Origin: Mycosarcoma maydis
Taxonomy: Eukaryota > Basidiomycota > Ustilaginomycetes > Ustilaginales
Assembly: GCF_000328475.2 (NCBI RefSeq)
Contig: NC_026478.1
Coordinates: 868,001-932,000 of the forward strand
DNA length: 64,000 nucleotides
Reading direction: 5' to 3'
Below are positions 41,520 to 52,700 of this stretch, one piece after another. The position numbers and the translations under genes are program-made. Numbering within the stretch: position 1 is the first letter of the stretch; every line of letters starts with the position of its first letter. The notes below the pieces were generated by a model. The model saw nothing but the letters and a program-made list of their open reading frames with translations. It made no database searches and was not told where the DNA came from.

Positions 41520-41559
41520 GTCAAGATGTGACTTTCAGATGTGACTTTCACATCTTGAC
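41520..41559. repeat. Inverted repeat with internal tandem duplication
   Basis: GTCAAGATGTGA (41520-41531) is matched by its exact reverse complement TCACATCTTGAC (41548-41559), 16 bp apart. A 13-bp word AGATGTGACTTTC occurs twice in tandem at 41524-41536 and 41537-41549. It lies about 330 bp upstream of the Crh-type start. Confidence 0.85.
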
Positions 41560-42040
41560 GAAACCTGCGACTTTGTATTTCACGACTGGTTCTGCTGTTG
41601 GTGCCGAGCCACGCCAAGTATTGCTGTAAGGCGTGGCCAGGTGGAAGCGCATAGAGAGAACATTCGGTGCTCGTGTGCGGAAAGTGTGCTAGTTAATCAC
41701 GAGTGTGTTGTGATGTTGGGCAGCATGATGCCGTCGGAGTTTTGACAGCTCGCTTGCCAAGATGTGGTGTCCGAGTTGCTCTGTTCTTGGACGGGCGAGA
41801 AAAGTTCTGCTAAGAACAACTCGCGGAATAAACCTGCAGCATCGACAGTCACGAGCTACGCGTGGTGCAGTTCTGCATTCGTGATTCCTTCGAGCTTCAC
41901 GCTTCCCCAAGCACGGGAAGGTCACAAGCGTGAAGTCGTCAGTCGTGAGTTGGGTGTTTTTGCTTTTGTTGTTGCACCTTCCTATCTAACATTAAAAAAA
42001 TCCGTCCATCGACAACCCCACGTCCATGGTCTCATGTCTC

Positions 42041-42073
42041 ATTCACGATTCACGATTCACGGTTCGTGATTGT
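42041..42073. repeat. Heptamer-family cluster near PSF3
   Basis: ATTCACGATTCACGATTCAC is followed by GGTTCGTGATTGTGA: reverse heptamers followed by a forward one, within 190 bp of the PSF3 start. Confidence 0.8.
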
Positions 42074-42227
42074 GAGGTGGCTCCCTGACTCTCTCACACG
42101 ACTCCTCCACATTTCGACACACTCGTCTTGACACGCCTGGCCAACTTTGTTTCTCGCAACGATCATAGCTTCTTCTCAACCCTAAGCCCAAAGCCAGGCA
42201 GCCAACACGTACGGCGCAGTCACCAAA

Positions 42228-43073
42228 ATGGACCATAACTACTGGAACGTAGACGACTTTATCGCCGACTCGCAACGCTTACCATGTACGTTCAACATGG
42301 ACGTGCCCAACATGGGCCAGATCCAGTCAACTGAAGAACGCGACATCAAGGCGCTTACGCGTGTCGAGCTGCCATTTTGGTTGGCAGAGCTGATGGCGCT
42401 CAAGTAAGTCTTTCTAACATCAGAAACAGCTGTGCTAGCTGACTCGCCACTGACGTCGTTCTTTCGTTGATGTTTGCAGCAACATTGTCTCGATCAACAA
42501 ACCCAAATCCTTTTCGACTCGTGTCAAAGCAGCACTTGACGCAAATCCGGCATCGGTACAATTGAGGAATCAGAACATACACTGGTATGCGCTCGGTGCG
42601 CGACTCGCTCAACTGTAAGTGACCTCCCCTCGCTCTACTGTCCTTGCTTTGCTCATGACATCACATCTTAACTGGCGATCCTTTCGTGCTCCCTTGTAAT
42701 TGTGTATCTTTTTTTCTTGGGACGACTCCATCACAGCATGGACGATGACGATACGGAAATGCAGGTACTCTCAAAAGCATATACCGGCCGTATCGCTCAG
42801 ATCTTTCAACAATCGCAGCACCTGTCCACCGCTTCCTCCTTCTCGACCTCTTCCACCACCAACACGGACGCTGACGATCAAGGGTTTGCATCAGCACAAG
42901 CAATCGCAGCCATGGTCTCGGACGGCCCATCTCTAGGGATGAGTGCAGGCCACGCCATGAGCGCTGAAATTACAGACTTCCTGCAAGGCATGGAAGAGTC
43001 CGAGAGGACATTGTTACGGAACGGTCAAGAGGGAGCGCGCATGATGAAGGACTTTTTGGCAAGCAATCAGTGA
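42228..43073 (+). CDS. PSF3: GINS complex subunit Psf3 (three exons)
   Basis: Exons 42228-42403, 42480-42614 and 42737-43073, giving 215 aa. Both introns (76 and 122 bp) have GTAAGT donors and CAG/ACAG acceptors, and the phases rejoin cleanly (LALNNIVSINKPKSF; ALGARLAQLMDDDD). The first two exons are too short to stand out as open frames. The N-terminus DHNYWNVDDFIADSQRLPCTFNMDVPNMG matches the Psf3 signature (Y-W-x-[IV]-D-D-[IF]-[IL]-A ... R-x-P-C-x-F). The middle block IHWYALGARLAQL is the helical A domain. GINS (Sld5-Psf1-Psf2-Psf3) is part of the CMG replicative helicase. Residues ~130-165 are a Ser/Thr-rich insertion in the C-terminal part. Confidence 0.92.
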
Positions 43074-43499
43074 GCCCCTTGGGCCTCTTGACACGTGTCC
43101 GCATTTGTTTGTACATTAGCATCCCATCTGTAACACTAGCCTATCATCGGGTCTTCTCAATCATCGTGCATGTTTCCGACTCGTGTTGAAAGTTGATGCA
43201 GATCACACTCTGACTTGTCATTCACGATTGTGATTTGGATGCGTGCTGGTGTGTGAAAAGGTCCTTTGAGTGCATTCGTGATTCCGATCAACGCGTCACG
43301 CGTGTATTCGCAATTTCGTGTTGCTCTCTGTTCACAGTTGTCAGTCACAGAGTCAGCAAGGGTCCACTCACGACTCACGCGCTCTTAGCTGACTTCCATA
43401 TCCCCAGGCTTGGTTGCTCATTTGGAGACGGATGTCCGCTTGGACCTTGTCCTGTGCTTTTCACAACTCCAAGTAGACATCAGCGAAAATTCTTTCACG
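43074..43499. other. Intergenic gap between PSF3 and the AT-hook gene
   Basis: 426 bp with heptamer words near 43220-43236 (CATTCACGATTGTGATT) and 43273-43285 (CATTCGTGATTCC). Presumably holds the 3' end of PSF3 and the promoter of the next gene. Confidence 0.6.
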
Positions 43500-45332
43500 A
43501 TGGCTACACCGTGGTCGTGGAGGCTAGATCCACATCCTGGATCCTCTGCGTCCCTTGGTCCCGCCGCTTCGGCGAGGTTCGGTTCTACAGATCCACTGAC
43601 GTCGCTTTCCCATGGTTGGGCAGCAGCTGCGTCTGACGAGATCTTTTGGCAAGACTTTCGACCGACGACTAAGAGACTATCCCGAAGGGACACAAAGGTA
43701 GCAAGACTGCATCGCTTTGACAGCGACGACGAGCACGGCTCTGATCGGACGGTCCAGACGAAGAAGGAGGCGGATGCGCTGGCCCTGGAAGCGGGGTCAT
43801 CGGTGGAAGCGGAATCAGAAGAAGAAGACGCGATTGCTTTGGGAGAATCGTCAAGCGAGGAATCGCACGTATCGGAAGATATCAAGGACGAAATCGTCGA
43901 TAGCGAGTTTCAGGTTAAAGCGGAAGGCGAGGCCGACGAGGTCCTAACACAGAGCTTGGCTGCCATGAAGCGTAAACGCGGTCGACCCAAACACACTCAA
44001 GCAGACACCGACTCTTCCATTCACGTCATTGCGCGAGCGATACACAAGCATGCTTCCGCTAACAGTGACTCTGTTCCAGAGCACATTGTCCGCATTGACA
44101 GTGCCAACAACTCACTGCGGCCACTAACGTACAAAGAAACGGTCCGGCTCGTCCGGTTGATCTCGATGCTCTTTCGCTTTCCCAAATCATCCCGTCGCAT
44201 CGTGCGTCGTCGACACCGGCCCGATCAGGCCATCTCCGCTTCAACCTTTATGCCCAGTCTCCATCCGGAGGCAGCGTCCATGAACAAGTCTGGACAAAGC
44301 ACGTCAACGCTCGAGCAGGAGCCAAAAAGTATAGACACTTCATCATCTTGCACGCACAGACCGCGCATCCTGGCCAAAGTACATCCAGACGACGCGTCTC
44401 CCAATTCACCCGCCGTTCTGAAGCTCATTGCTCTCATCCCGGCCGCATTACCCGCACGAGTCCACTGCACCGACTGGATCGTAGAGTTAGCAGTCCAAGC
44501 GAGGCGAGATGAATACGGAAACATATTGCTTCCGAACAGTGCGTATACTCATACGGAGGCGGAGCGGGACGCAAGTGTCGATATGGAACCGAGCGACTCT
44601 GTTGATACCACGGCAGGAGTGGACAGTGGTGAAGGAGGCAAGATTACAAGGTCAATGAGGCAGAGATTGGGTAAAGACGCACCCAGCATTCCGTTACCGA
44701 AGTTTTGGCGCAGACCAACATTGCAAGCGAGCGTGATCAAGTGCAACGATGGAAATGGTGTGTGTAAGACGGAAGAAATGCAGTCGTCTTGTTCGACGCC
44801 AGATGTTGATGCTGAAGGGCAAATGTTGCGTCAGGAAGAGGCCGAGGTCTACGCGCTGGTTTCTCCAGCTACCGACCAAAGCAGCAGCGACACTGCACCT
44901 TTACCCTCCCCGCAACCTGCGAGATCTTCGTCCAACATCGACGAAGACTCGCATCCGCCGTCATCGTCACCTCCACCTTCATCTGGCTCGACTGGTCGAC
45001 GTGCGGTCAATCTGTCCAAACTCGTTGCCAAGCGTATGCGCGAAAAACGGCAAGCAAAGACGCTGTTACTTCGAACGCACCAGTCGTTGCGGAGAAGGAT
45101 GCAGAGTGGTGATGGGGATGGGCAACTGGGCGATGAAGAGACAGACGGCGGAGAAATAGATGAGGTGACGCTCAAGAATACGATTGCCAATAGCAGCGGA
45201 AGCAGCAACGCCGTATATACTACTGAGGCGGAGGACGCAGCGCGGGGGTTCAACAGGACGTCTACCGGTGCAGAGCAAGAGACCAAGACGTCTGCGTCGG
45301 TACAGCCAGAGGCTCGAGAGGTCGCTCCGTAA
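43500..45332 (+). CDS. Unrecognised nuclear-type protein with AT-hook-like motif
   Basis: 610-aa protein I do not recognise. Residues 157-164 read KRKRGRPK, the core GRP of an AT-hook flanked by basic residues, which fits minor-groove DNA binding and nuclear import. An acidic stretch (~100-150) precedes it. After it come a basic helix-like block (~208-240: LTYKETVRLVRLISMLFRFPKSSRRIVRRRHR in parts), a moderately hydrophobic conserved-looking segment (~300-345: AVLKLIALIPAALPARVHCTDWIVELAVQARR in parts), a Pro/Ser-rich region and a basic coiled segment (~520-560: LVAKRMREKRQAKTLLLRTHQSLRRRM in parts). I chose the ATG at 43500 (MATPWSWRLDPHPG); the frame opens at 43410, but the extra 30 residues look like leader. 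It is convergent with TFC4, 140 bp apart. Likely a chromatin or transcription factor; function is unknown. Confidence 0.7.
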   Translation: MATPWSWRLDPHPGSSASLGPAASARFGSTDPLTSLSHGWAAAASDEIFWQDFRPTTKRLSRRDTKVARLHRFDSDDEHGSDRTVQTKKEADALALEAGSSVEAESEEEDAIALGESSSEESHVSEDIKDEIVDSEFQVKAEGEADEVLTQSLAAMKRKRGRPKHTQADTDSSIHVIARAIHKHASANSDSVPEHIVRIDSANNSLRPLTYKETVRLVRLISMLFRFPKSSRRIVRRRHRPDQAISASTFMPSLHPEAASMNKSGQSTSTLEQEPKSIDTSSSCTHRPRILAKVHPDDASPNSPAVLKLIALIPAALPARVHCTDWIVELAVQARRDEYGNILLPNSAYTHTEAERDASVDMEPSDSVDTTAGVDSGEGGKITRSMRQRLGKDAPSIPLPKFWRRPTLQASVIKCNDGNGVCKTEEMQSSCSTPDVDAEGQMLRQEEAEVYALVSPATDQSSSDTAPLPSPQPARSSSNIDEDSHPPSSSPPPSSGSTGRRAVNLSKLVAKRMREKRQAKTLLLRTHQSLRRRMQSGDGDGQLGDEETDGGEIDEVTLKNTIANSSGSSNAVYTTEAEDAARGFNRTSTGAEQETKTSASVQPEAREVAP

Positions 45333-45472
45333 GCCCTTCCCACTCACATTTTTCGACTCGAGACTTAGACTTGATCTGCTTCTTACGACTTGATCTGCTT
45401 CTTACGGCAAGAAAGCGCTCCAATGTCTTTCTGCACAGCAGACCTTGAACGTTGGGATCGATGCATAAAAGG

Positions 45473-48400
45473 CTAAACGCAAAGATACTTCTCGTACAAC
45501 TCTTTTACGAGATTCGAGCTGCCACTTGTTGTGTAGATTAACGCCAAATTCCAAGCAGCTTCCCTTTTCATCCCCCATCCGCCTTCTTGTTGACCGTCGT
45601 ACTCCAAAACATTCCTGTAATGTTGCTCAGCCAAATGCACCAGACCTACATGATGCATTGCTCTACCCCGATTGTACTCGATCTCTGCCCGATTCTCTGA
45701 GCGCGCTCCGTTGTCCGCTCGAAACTTGACATACTGCTGGAAAAACGTCATGGCAGTGAGGATCATATGGTGACGGTTGTCGGTTTGACGGTTTGTGCTT
45801 CTGCTCAACATGGCGACGGCCGTGACGAGGCATAGTAGAGGGTCGGTCGGTTGGATCACGTAAGCTCGACTGAAGAATGCTGACGAAGATTGGAAGCCGC
45901 CAGAGTAGAGTAGCATGTAGCCGTAGAACATTTCTGCTAGAGGCGAGGGTTTGGTTGGACGTGCAAGTCGGGTGGCGAGTGCTGCATCCGGTCGATCGCC
46001 TTTGATGTCGATATTGCTAGATTTTTCGTTTTCGTCCTGGTCGTCGAATGACGATCCACCTTCCGAGTCGCTCGCTTCAACACCTTCTGCTTCGTCCTCC
46101 TGTTCAGCTACATGCCTGTTTGCTTCTCCTGCATGCCTATCCCAGGTTTCGTCAGCTCGCCTCGCCAACGAGCTGGTCACATCTTTTGGCACATGCCACC
46201 TCCTGCCCACCGCCGAAAACTTACATGGTGCCCCGCGAGCCACCGCCTCGGCCTGCCTCATCCTCCTCTGATAGAACTTGACATCGTTGTTTCCGATCAT
46301 GCTGCCCAGACTATGAATCCCAGTAGCATTGGTGAGACTGGCACCCAACTTGAGCGGAAAGTCGTGAAACTGCATTTCCTGCGCGAGCCATCGCACGCCG
46401 CTCCACACTGTTGGCCAGTCCCTTGCGTACAACGCGCACGAGAGCCACGAAAGTTGAACAACCAGCATCCGGTCAAACATTCCCCAAACTACTGCCGATG
46501 TCTGTAGAGATTGCAGGAGAGAATTGACGACCGAGATGGGTTCGTTGGATTTGATCAGCAGGAAACAATACTTTGCGAAAAGCGCAATCCAGTGCTCAAT
46601 GGGCAGGCCATGGAACTTGGACATGTCGAGCTGACGCGGGCCCGGTTCGGTGCGTGGACGGCCCCTGTCGCCGTTTTCTCCACCCTCAACGCCGTCAGCT
46701 AGGTCAGATATGGCATCATCTTCGACCAGCTGATCCTGCAGGCGGTGGAGCAAATTTCGCGCTTGAGTGGAGATGGCGTGACGTCCACCCCCGGGTCGAT
46801 TGAGCAGACTGGCGAGGGTGTTGGGTTTAGATGGAGCTTCCGCTCGACGTTGCTTACCGGCAGAGGTGCGACTGCCACCGGGACGCTTCTTTTTGAGATG
46901 ATGACCGTTAAGGCGAGGATTGAGGCGAAAAGCGTCGATGAGACCACCTGCTTCCTCGAGCCACTGTGCTGTTTGTCGATACCGCTTTTCACGCTCTTCG
47001 ATACTTTCAGTGGAACGATAAAAGTCGCCGAAAGCTTCCTCGGCTTCCTTACAAACGGCTACATCATGCCTCCAGAAGCCTTCGATGAAGACGTGTGGGT
47101 CGAGCAATTCAAGACGTCTCCATGATAGCTGGGTCTCCTGCTCTCGCTGTACCTCCAATTTGAGTCTTTGTTGACGATCGTAATTCATTCTTGCCCGCTT
47201 GGCAGAGGGAGCCGTCTTTTTCGTTGTGGAAGTACCCATCTCGTCGAAGAACGAGAACTGATTATCGGCAGTGGCACCTACTGGAGACGCTGTCGCCCTC
47301 GAGCCTTGATCTATGCCAGTCTGGGAATCAGCCTCCCTCTGCGTCAGCAGGATCTGCATAACTTGTTGAAGCACCTCGAGAGATTTCTCCTTCTCACCCA
47401 AACCTTCGTACACTTCGGCAAGCCTCATCTGCCACTCTAGCGTGTCTGGAGCTGCTTCAACAACAGGTTCGTAGAGCCGTGCAGCCTCTTCGAGCTCCCC
47501 TAGCGCATGATTGCAAGCAGCCAGTTTAGCATAGAGTGAGACGTCATCCGTAGCATACTCGGTGCTAGCAAGGTCGGTGAAAATATCGAGAGCCTCGGCC
47601 CAGAGCTTGTGCTCGTAGTAGCAGTCGCCCACTTCAGCAAAGATTTGGGGGATATCACCCGGATCGCCGTCAGTGAGAATGTCGAAGTGCTGTTTGGCCT
47701 CGGCCACATCTCCGAGCATCATTCGTGCTTTGCCGAGGCGCAGACGAACTTCAGGATCAAGCTTATGAGGTTCGGCAGTCTCGACTTGACGGCCATATCT
47801 GTCTTGATCGCGCTGCTTGCGAATTTGCGGATCAATATCTCCGTCGAATTCACGGTCATCGTTGACAGCATCCCAAAAGTCTTCCTTTGCTCGACCATCG
47901 AGCCATCGTGCTGTCTGTCGCAGTAAGGCGACGGTTTCAACAGGCTTGCGTGTCAAAAGCAACAGATCGGCGAGGGTGACCAGCTCAGAGACCTTGAACC
48001 TGTTGACAGCCGGAGCTGCGGTCGTGGCCTGAGGCGATTCATCAGCTCCCTCGATCCCATCTACTGCCGGATCCAAGTAGCCGTCAATGTTCGGCGTGGG
48101 AAATGCGTCCATGCTGGACTTTCTCCATCGCTCGAGAATCTCGATTCCGCGATCGTAGTCCCTCGTACTGACGAGGATAGGAATGAGCTCTCGGACCACA
48201 GATGCATCGTACGGCTGAAGCTTGAGGATGTCGAACATACCATTGATTGCAGCTTTGTAGTCACCCAAGTCGCGTAAGAGCAAGGCACGATCCCAGATGC
48301 TGTCGATGTCGGTCTTGTCAATCCTGATGGCTTGCTGGAAACAATAAATGGCTTGTCGGTACAACATTTGGGCAATCGAGCGATACGCGAGCGACTTCCA

Positions 48401-49327
48401 TTCTTCGGATGCGCCTGACTGCAGATGGGCACCGATGATACGACACTGGATGCTCTTTTCCTCTTCGCCTACTTCTTCGTAGATGAGACCCAGAGTGTTC
48501 CACGCAGCTTTGACGTTGGGCTCGATACGGATAACCTCTTCGAGCTTGGGAATGGCATCGTACAGGCGTTGCTCGACATAAGCAAGATTGGCGTCCGCTA
48601 GCAATGCTTGCACTTCTGGAGAAAGGGGCTGTTCGCGGGCTTTTCTGCGTGTGCCACGCTTCTGCTTGAAACCAGCAGCCGCGCGAAGCTCGTTTTCGAA
48701 TTCGGCATTCTCAGCTTCTATAGAGGTGTCCCATCGCTGACGCAGTGCACCTGCCTCACGAGACGTGTCTTGAAGCGAGCTGACGAGGCGCTGGAATGAT
48801 TTTGGTTCGAAGTCAGAATCGGCGTTGTCCTGCTCGTCTTCATGTTGGCTTGCCCTTGTCGAGCTAGCGCCGTCAAACAATTGAGATTTTGGCCCGTCGA
48901 AGCCCATGCCATCCCCTGCCCCGGAATATGCATATTCGAGATCGAGCTCATCATTGGAGTCGTCACTCGTAGCGGCATCACTTTTTGGACGACTTGAACT
49001 CGATTTTGAGACTTTACTTTTGGTTGTCTGGATTCCTCTAGTGGCTGGCTTCGATGTCTTTTTCGAAGGCACCTTGCCAGAAGTTGTGATGCTGGAGTCG
49101 GAATCAACGTCATCATACCACTCATCCTGGCTATCCTGGCTGAAATCAGAGTCTTCATCGCTGTAACCGTATGTGCCTAAGGCTAGCGCACCGAATTCGG
49201 CCTCTTCGTTGTCTCCATCCACGTCCATGTCGGTGAGACGTGACCAGTCAAAATTGGTGTTCTTGGTGGAAGCATTGCGGCCAGACCTGCGGGCAGGTAC
49301 CCGACTCGGACCTGCCTCTGCACTCAT
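45473..49327 (-). CDS. TFC4: TFIIIC subunit Tfc4 (tau131, TPR protein)
   Basis: 1284-aa homologue of Tfc4/Sfc4/human TFIIIC102. This TPR subunit of the A-box-binding subcomplex recruits TFIIIB (Brf1/Bdp1) to tRNA and 5S genes. The N-terminal ~200 residues are acidic and Ser-rich. TPR units begin near residue 237 (ALLADANLAYVEQRLYDAIPKLEEVIRIEPNVKAAWNTLGLIYEEVGEEEKS in parts) and recur at ~310-400 (AIYCFQQAIRIDKTDIDSIWDRALLLRDLGDY). A second array runs to ~680 (GDIPQIFAEVGDCYYEHKLWAEALDIFTDLAS). More TPRs at the C-terminus (FFSRAYVIQPTDPLLCLVTAVAML; NRGRAMHHVGLVHLAEQHYRNVLEYD) end in YEKYLCV. An Asp/Glu-rich insert near 1100 separates them. It is intronless and divergent from NUP82. Confidence 0.9.
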   Translation of the reverse strand: MSAEAGPSRVPARRSGRNASTKNTNFDWSRLTDMDVDGDNEEAEFGALALGTYGYSDEDSDFSQDSQDEWYDDVDSDSSITTSGKVPSKKTSKPATRGIQTTKSKVSKSSSSRPKSDAATSDDSNDELDLEYAYSGAGDGMGFDGPKSQLFDGASSTRASQHEDEQDNADSDFEPKSFQRLVSSLQDTSREAGALRQRWDTSIEAENAEFENELRAAAGFKQKRGTRRKAREQPLSPEVQALLADANLAYVEQRLYDAIPKLEEVIRIEPNVKAAWNTLGLIYEEVGEEEKSIQCRIIGAHLQSGASEEWKSLAYRSIAQMLYRQAIYCFQQAIRIDKTDIDSIWDRALLLRDLGDYKAAINGMFDILKLQPYDASVVRELIPILVSTRDYDRGIEILERWRKSSMDAFPTPNIDGYLDPAVDGIEGADESPQATTAAPAVNRFKVSELVTLADLLLLTRKPVETVALLRQTARWLDGRAKEDFWDAVNDDREFDGDIDPQIRKQRDQDRYGRQVETAEPHKLDPEVRLRLGKARMMLGDVAEAKQHFDILTDGDPGDIPQIFAEVGDCYYEHKLWAEALDIFTDLASTEYATDDVSLYAKLAACNHALGELEEAARLYEPVVEAAPDTLEWQMRLAEVYEGLGEKEKSLEVLQQVMQILLTQREADSQTGIDQGSRATASPVGATADNQFSFFDEMGTSTTKKTAPSAKRARMNYDRQQRLKLEVQREQETQLSWRRLELLDPHVFIEGFWRHDVAVCKEAEEAFGDFYRSTESIEEREKRYRQTAQWLEEAGGLIDAFRLNPRLNGHHLKKKRPGGSRTSAGKQRRAEAPSKPNTLASLLNRPGGGRHAISTQARNLLHRLQDQLVEDDAISDLADGVEGGENGDRGRPRTEPGPRQLDMSKFHGLPIEHWIALFAKYCFLLIKSNEPISVVNSLLQSLQTSAVVWGMFDRMLVVQLSWLSCALYARDWPTVWSGVRWLAQEMQFHDFPLKLGASLTNATGIHSLGSMIGNNDVKFYQRRMRQAEAVARGAPCKFSAVGRRWHVPKDVTSSLARRADETWDRHAGEANRHVAEQEDEAEGVEASDSEGGSSFDDQDENEKSSNIDIKGDRPDAALATRLARPTKPSPLAEMFYGYMLLYSGGFQSSSAFFSRAYVIQPTDPLLCLVTAVAMLSRSTNRQTDNRHHMILTAMTFFQQYVKFRADNGARSENRAEIEYNRGRAMHHVGLVHLAEQHYRNVLEYDGQQEGGWGMKREAAWNLALIYTTSGSSNLVKELYEKYLCV

Positions 49328-49701
49328 TAGTATGTGAGGCGAGATTGCGATAATCAGCGGATGCTGGCAGCTGAACTTGTTGGTAGGGGCAAGTCAAGGC
49401 AAGAGGAGCATGCAGCAAAGCAAGCTACAAAAGTGGAGTTCCTCAGGGTCCAGAATCACACAACTTTGCTTAGGTAATTCTGACCAGTCACAAGTGTAAA
49501 TCGTGAATTGACCTAGACGCGCCATATTCGTGATTCGTAATTTACGATTGGAAGGAAAGTATTTGAGCACCGACGACGATTCGTGATTCACGATTCTGTG
49601 ATTCCTGCTGCTTTTGCTCAACGTTGCTGGAACCTCTCTTTGCGCCTACGTACCATCTTCCACACGTCATTGCAGCAGAGTTCGCCCATATTTGCGCCAC
49701 G
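49328..49701. promoter_or_regulatory. Short divergent TFC4/NUP82 promoter with heptamers
   Basis: Only 374 bp separate the two ATGs. Heptamer-family words lie at 49499-49508, 49524-49549 and 49577-49604, so a large share of this promoter is repeat-derived. Confidence 0.65.
49524..49604. repeat. Heptamer-family clusters in TFC4/NUP82 promoter
   Basis: ATATTCGTGATTCGTAATTTACG (49524-49546) and GACGATTCGTGATTCACG followed by ATTCTGTGATTCC (about 49575-49604). Both orientations are present within 80 bp. Confidence 0.8.
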
Positions 49702-52700
49702 ATGAGTCAGTCGCAGGCCTCGTGGGGCGGCTACCCTCAGTCTCCGGATCCGACGCTCAGCGATCCGCAATGGTTGCAGCAACTGGCATTCCACCCCGTC
49801 TTTACCTCGAAACTCGCACCTGACGGACCCGCATCATCGTCGGCATCAGGTACAAGCTCTACCCCTTCTGGAGCTCATACACGGCTTATGTCTGTACGCG
49901 GTACGGATCTGATTGCTGTTGTTGACAATGAAGTTCGCATCGCGTCTCTTGTCGATGTCAAAGCGTCTGCTTCCAACCAATCCATCGTGCCATCTTGCTC
50001 TTCCTCCACCAAGCTGCCATCGTCTTGCTCTTACAAAGTCTTGGTGCCGGGACAGGGAATCAAGATTGGCTTTGATATTCGCAGCCTCAGCATCAATCCC
50101 ACTGGCAAGCTGCTTGCGTGTGTGGGTGACAGCCAGATTACCTTGATGGTCTTGCCTCGATCAGGATACATGAAACACGTCGATCGTGAAATCGTGTGCC
50201 GTACTGTCCCAATTGCCCCATACTACCATTCAGCCCATTCTGAAACTGCTGTGGCCAAGGTGGACTGGCATCCATGGGGAGAGAACGGCACTTCTCTTCT
50301 TGTCTTAACAGAAGATGGCCTTCTCCGCGAATACGATGTAGCCAAAGACACCGCGGAGCCGCAACAGACCGCCTCGTTTGTACCAGTCCAGGCAAGATCA
50401 GTAATACAGCGCAGCAGATCGCGCTCGGCCACCCCGGGCCTGGCTTCTCATCCGGACGCCTTCTCGGCTGGCCACGGTATACGAAGCTTCGGTCTCTCCG
50501 CCGAAGATGATGACGCTACAACGGCCGTCAGCTTCACACTCTGCGTTGCCAATACCCCATCACCTCGCTCGACAAGCTTTGACCAAGAGGCGGATCGAAC
50601 GTGGGCTGAAGAAGCCACGCGCTCCAACAGTCCTGCCGACTGGTCTCCTCTCACCATGTTTGGGCTGATGAAAAACGGCGATGTCTGGGCTCTCTGCCCG
50701 TTCATCCCGAAAAGCGCCACTGTTCCCGCCGCATACATTCACAACCTCGCCAAGCTCGCTTCTTACCGTGCCAACACTATTGAGTCGCAACAGACATCGC
50801 ACGTCGACACGCAGCTCCGCTACGTCAATTCTCTTCTCAAGCAGGCATCCAAGGACTCGGCAAATCACGTTGGTGAAAGATCACGCTCCGTCACACCGGC
50901 TCCAGAACGTATGACTCAATCAAGATCGACATCAGCAATGAACCTTGATGAGCTGACGGATTCGCCCAGAGCTTCGGCTCAACTTGAACAAGCAGCGCAA
51001 GGTATCGAGCAGGTGCAGAATGGGCCAGTGCGGTTGCATCCGCCTTCATGGTCGTACAGGCAAGACATCAGTCAAGGCGGAAGCGCGAAGAAGGCGCCAA
51101 GACCACAAGGCCCATTCCTGCTCAAGCCGGCCCCGGTCGAACTGTGCGATCAACGAGAAAGCATGGCGTGTGACCTCGTCTGGACTTGGCTTACAGACGA
51201 AAGTTCAAGCGCTGAATCTTCTGCTGCTGTGACGGGATTGGGCGCACTTAGTATCGTGGGACACGATGGTCGCGTAGACGTGGCTCTCCTTTTCGAGTCT
51301 GTTGAGGCCGCGTGGGATGCTCCCTCCTCGAAATACCGTCCTGCCGCTCGTCGTCAGAGCAAATCCCGCAAGACTAATCGATATGGCCTGTCCGACACCG
51401 AAGACGAGGCAGACGAATTGCAGGCTCTTACCCTCGAAGACCGGGATACGTTGCCTTGCTTGCTGGTCTACGAAACTATCGATCTGGGTATGCTCGACAC
51501 GGCGCTCGACAATGGCGTTTCGTCGCATTCTGCAGCATCCGATCTGCTGCGTGGCAAGATGTCTTGCAACAAACCATGCTTTGTGCGGGATCCACTATAC
51601 GGCGACACGATCTACGTTTACCATGTATTCGGTGCACAATGTCTCGGCTTTGCCACCTGGGTACCAAAGCTGTTGCAAGCACTCAACTTGCCATCACAGG
51701 ATCAACTCGACAACACTGCGGGTGACGAGACCTCGGTTGTCCAATCAGAATCACGCGAGCAAGCGCTGGCCAAGATGCTCCACTACGGTTACAACACCGA
51801 GGTGGTCTGGATCGTCAACACGGTTGCACCAGAAAGTGGCACGGGTCTTGACATGAATCCGGTGACCGCAGTTTCGATCTTGTCGGATGTGTACCTGTCG
51901 TATGCATTCCTCGGTCTGACTGCTGATCTCCAATTGGTTGGTGTTGAGCTGTCTTTGCGCGTTGACCTCGACGCACTAGATTTGGCAGCGACCCGAGAAG
52001 CAAGTTTGACCGTGGGAGCTACTGACACGATCGATGGCCAGAAGCCGTACGTCTCACTTCTCGGAGACGGACCTGCGTTCCAGCCGCCCAGGATGTTTGC
52101 GCTATCTGCGGGCGTCCAAGGGTTGCCGCAACATCCTCGTCGAGCCGCGCTGTCTGGCACCTCGACGAAATCCGAACTTGAAATCACGCCCGACCTGCTG
52201 CGCGCTCTCGGTAAGACTGTCGAGACGTATCGGCACGAGATCCGCGACGTGGTTTCGGCTGGTAACGCTGTTCAAGCACGTCTGGATCTGCAAGTACGCG
52301 AGATGACGCGTCAACTCGACAAGCTCAACTCGATCCGCTTGCGCTGCCAAGATCTCGGCAGCAAAGGCATGCTCGGTGAGAGAGTGGCCAAGATCGCCGC
52401 AACGCAACTGCAACTCGTCGCACGGATCGACAGGGCACTACAGAGGTTGATGGACTCACACGAACCAAGTCTTTCGATGTACGAGAAGAAATGGTTTCAA
52501 GAACTCGAGCGTATCGCCGACGAGGTCGGCATCTCTCGCACAGATGCACGAGCTTTCAAGGTGGATACTAAGAGTAACAGGAAATCGCTCTCTGCGAAAG
52601 CGGAGCTTCTGTCACATCAGCTATCATTGCTTCGTCCGCAAATGGCTGCACTGCATGCCCAAGACGGCCCGCAGCAACACGGTTTGCTGGGTGGCGAACA

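Larger units (their letters stand above)
41187..42227. promoter_or_regulatory. Divergent Crh/PSF3 promoter region
   Basis: About 1.04 kb between divergent starts. It holds a 12-bp-stem inverted repeat at 41520-41559 and a heptamer cluster at 42041-42073, about 155 bp before the PSF3 ATG. Short frames here have no protein features. Confidence 0.6.
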
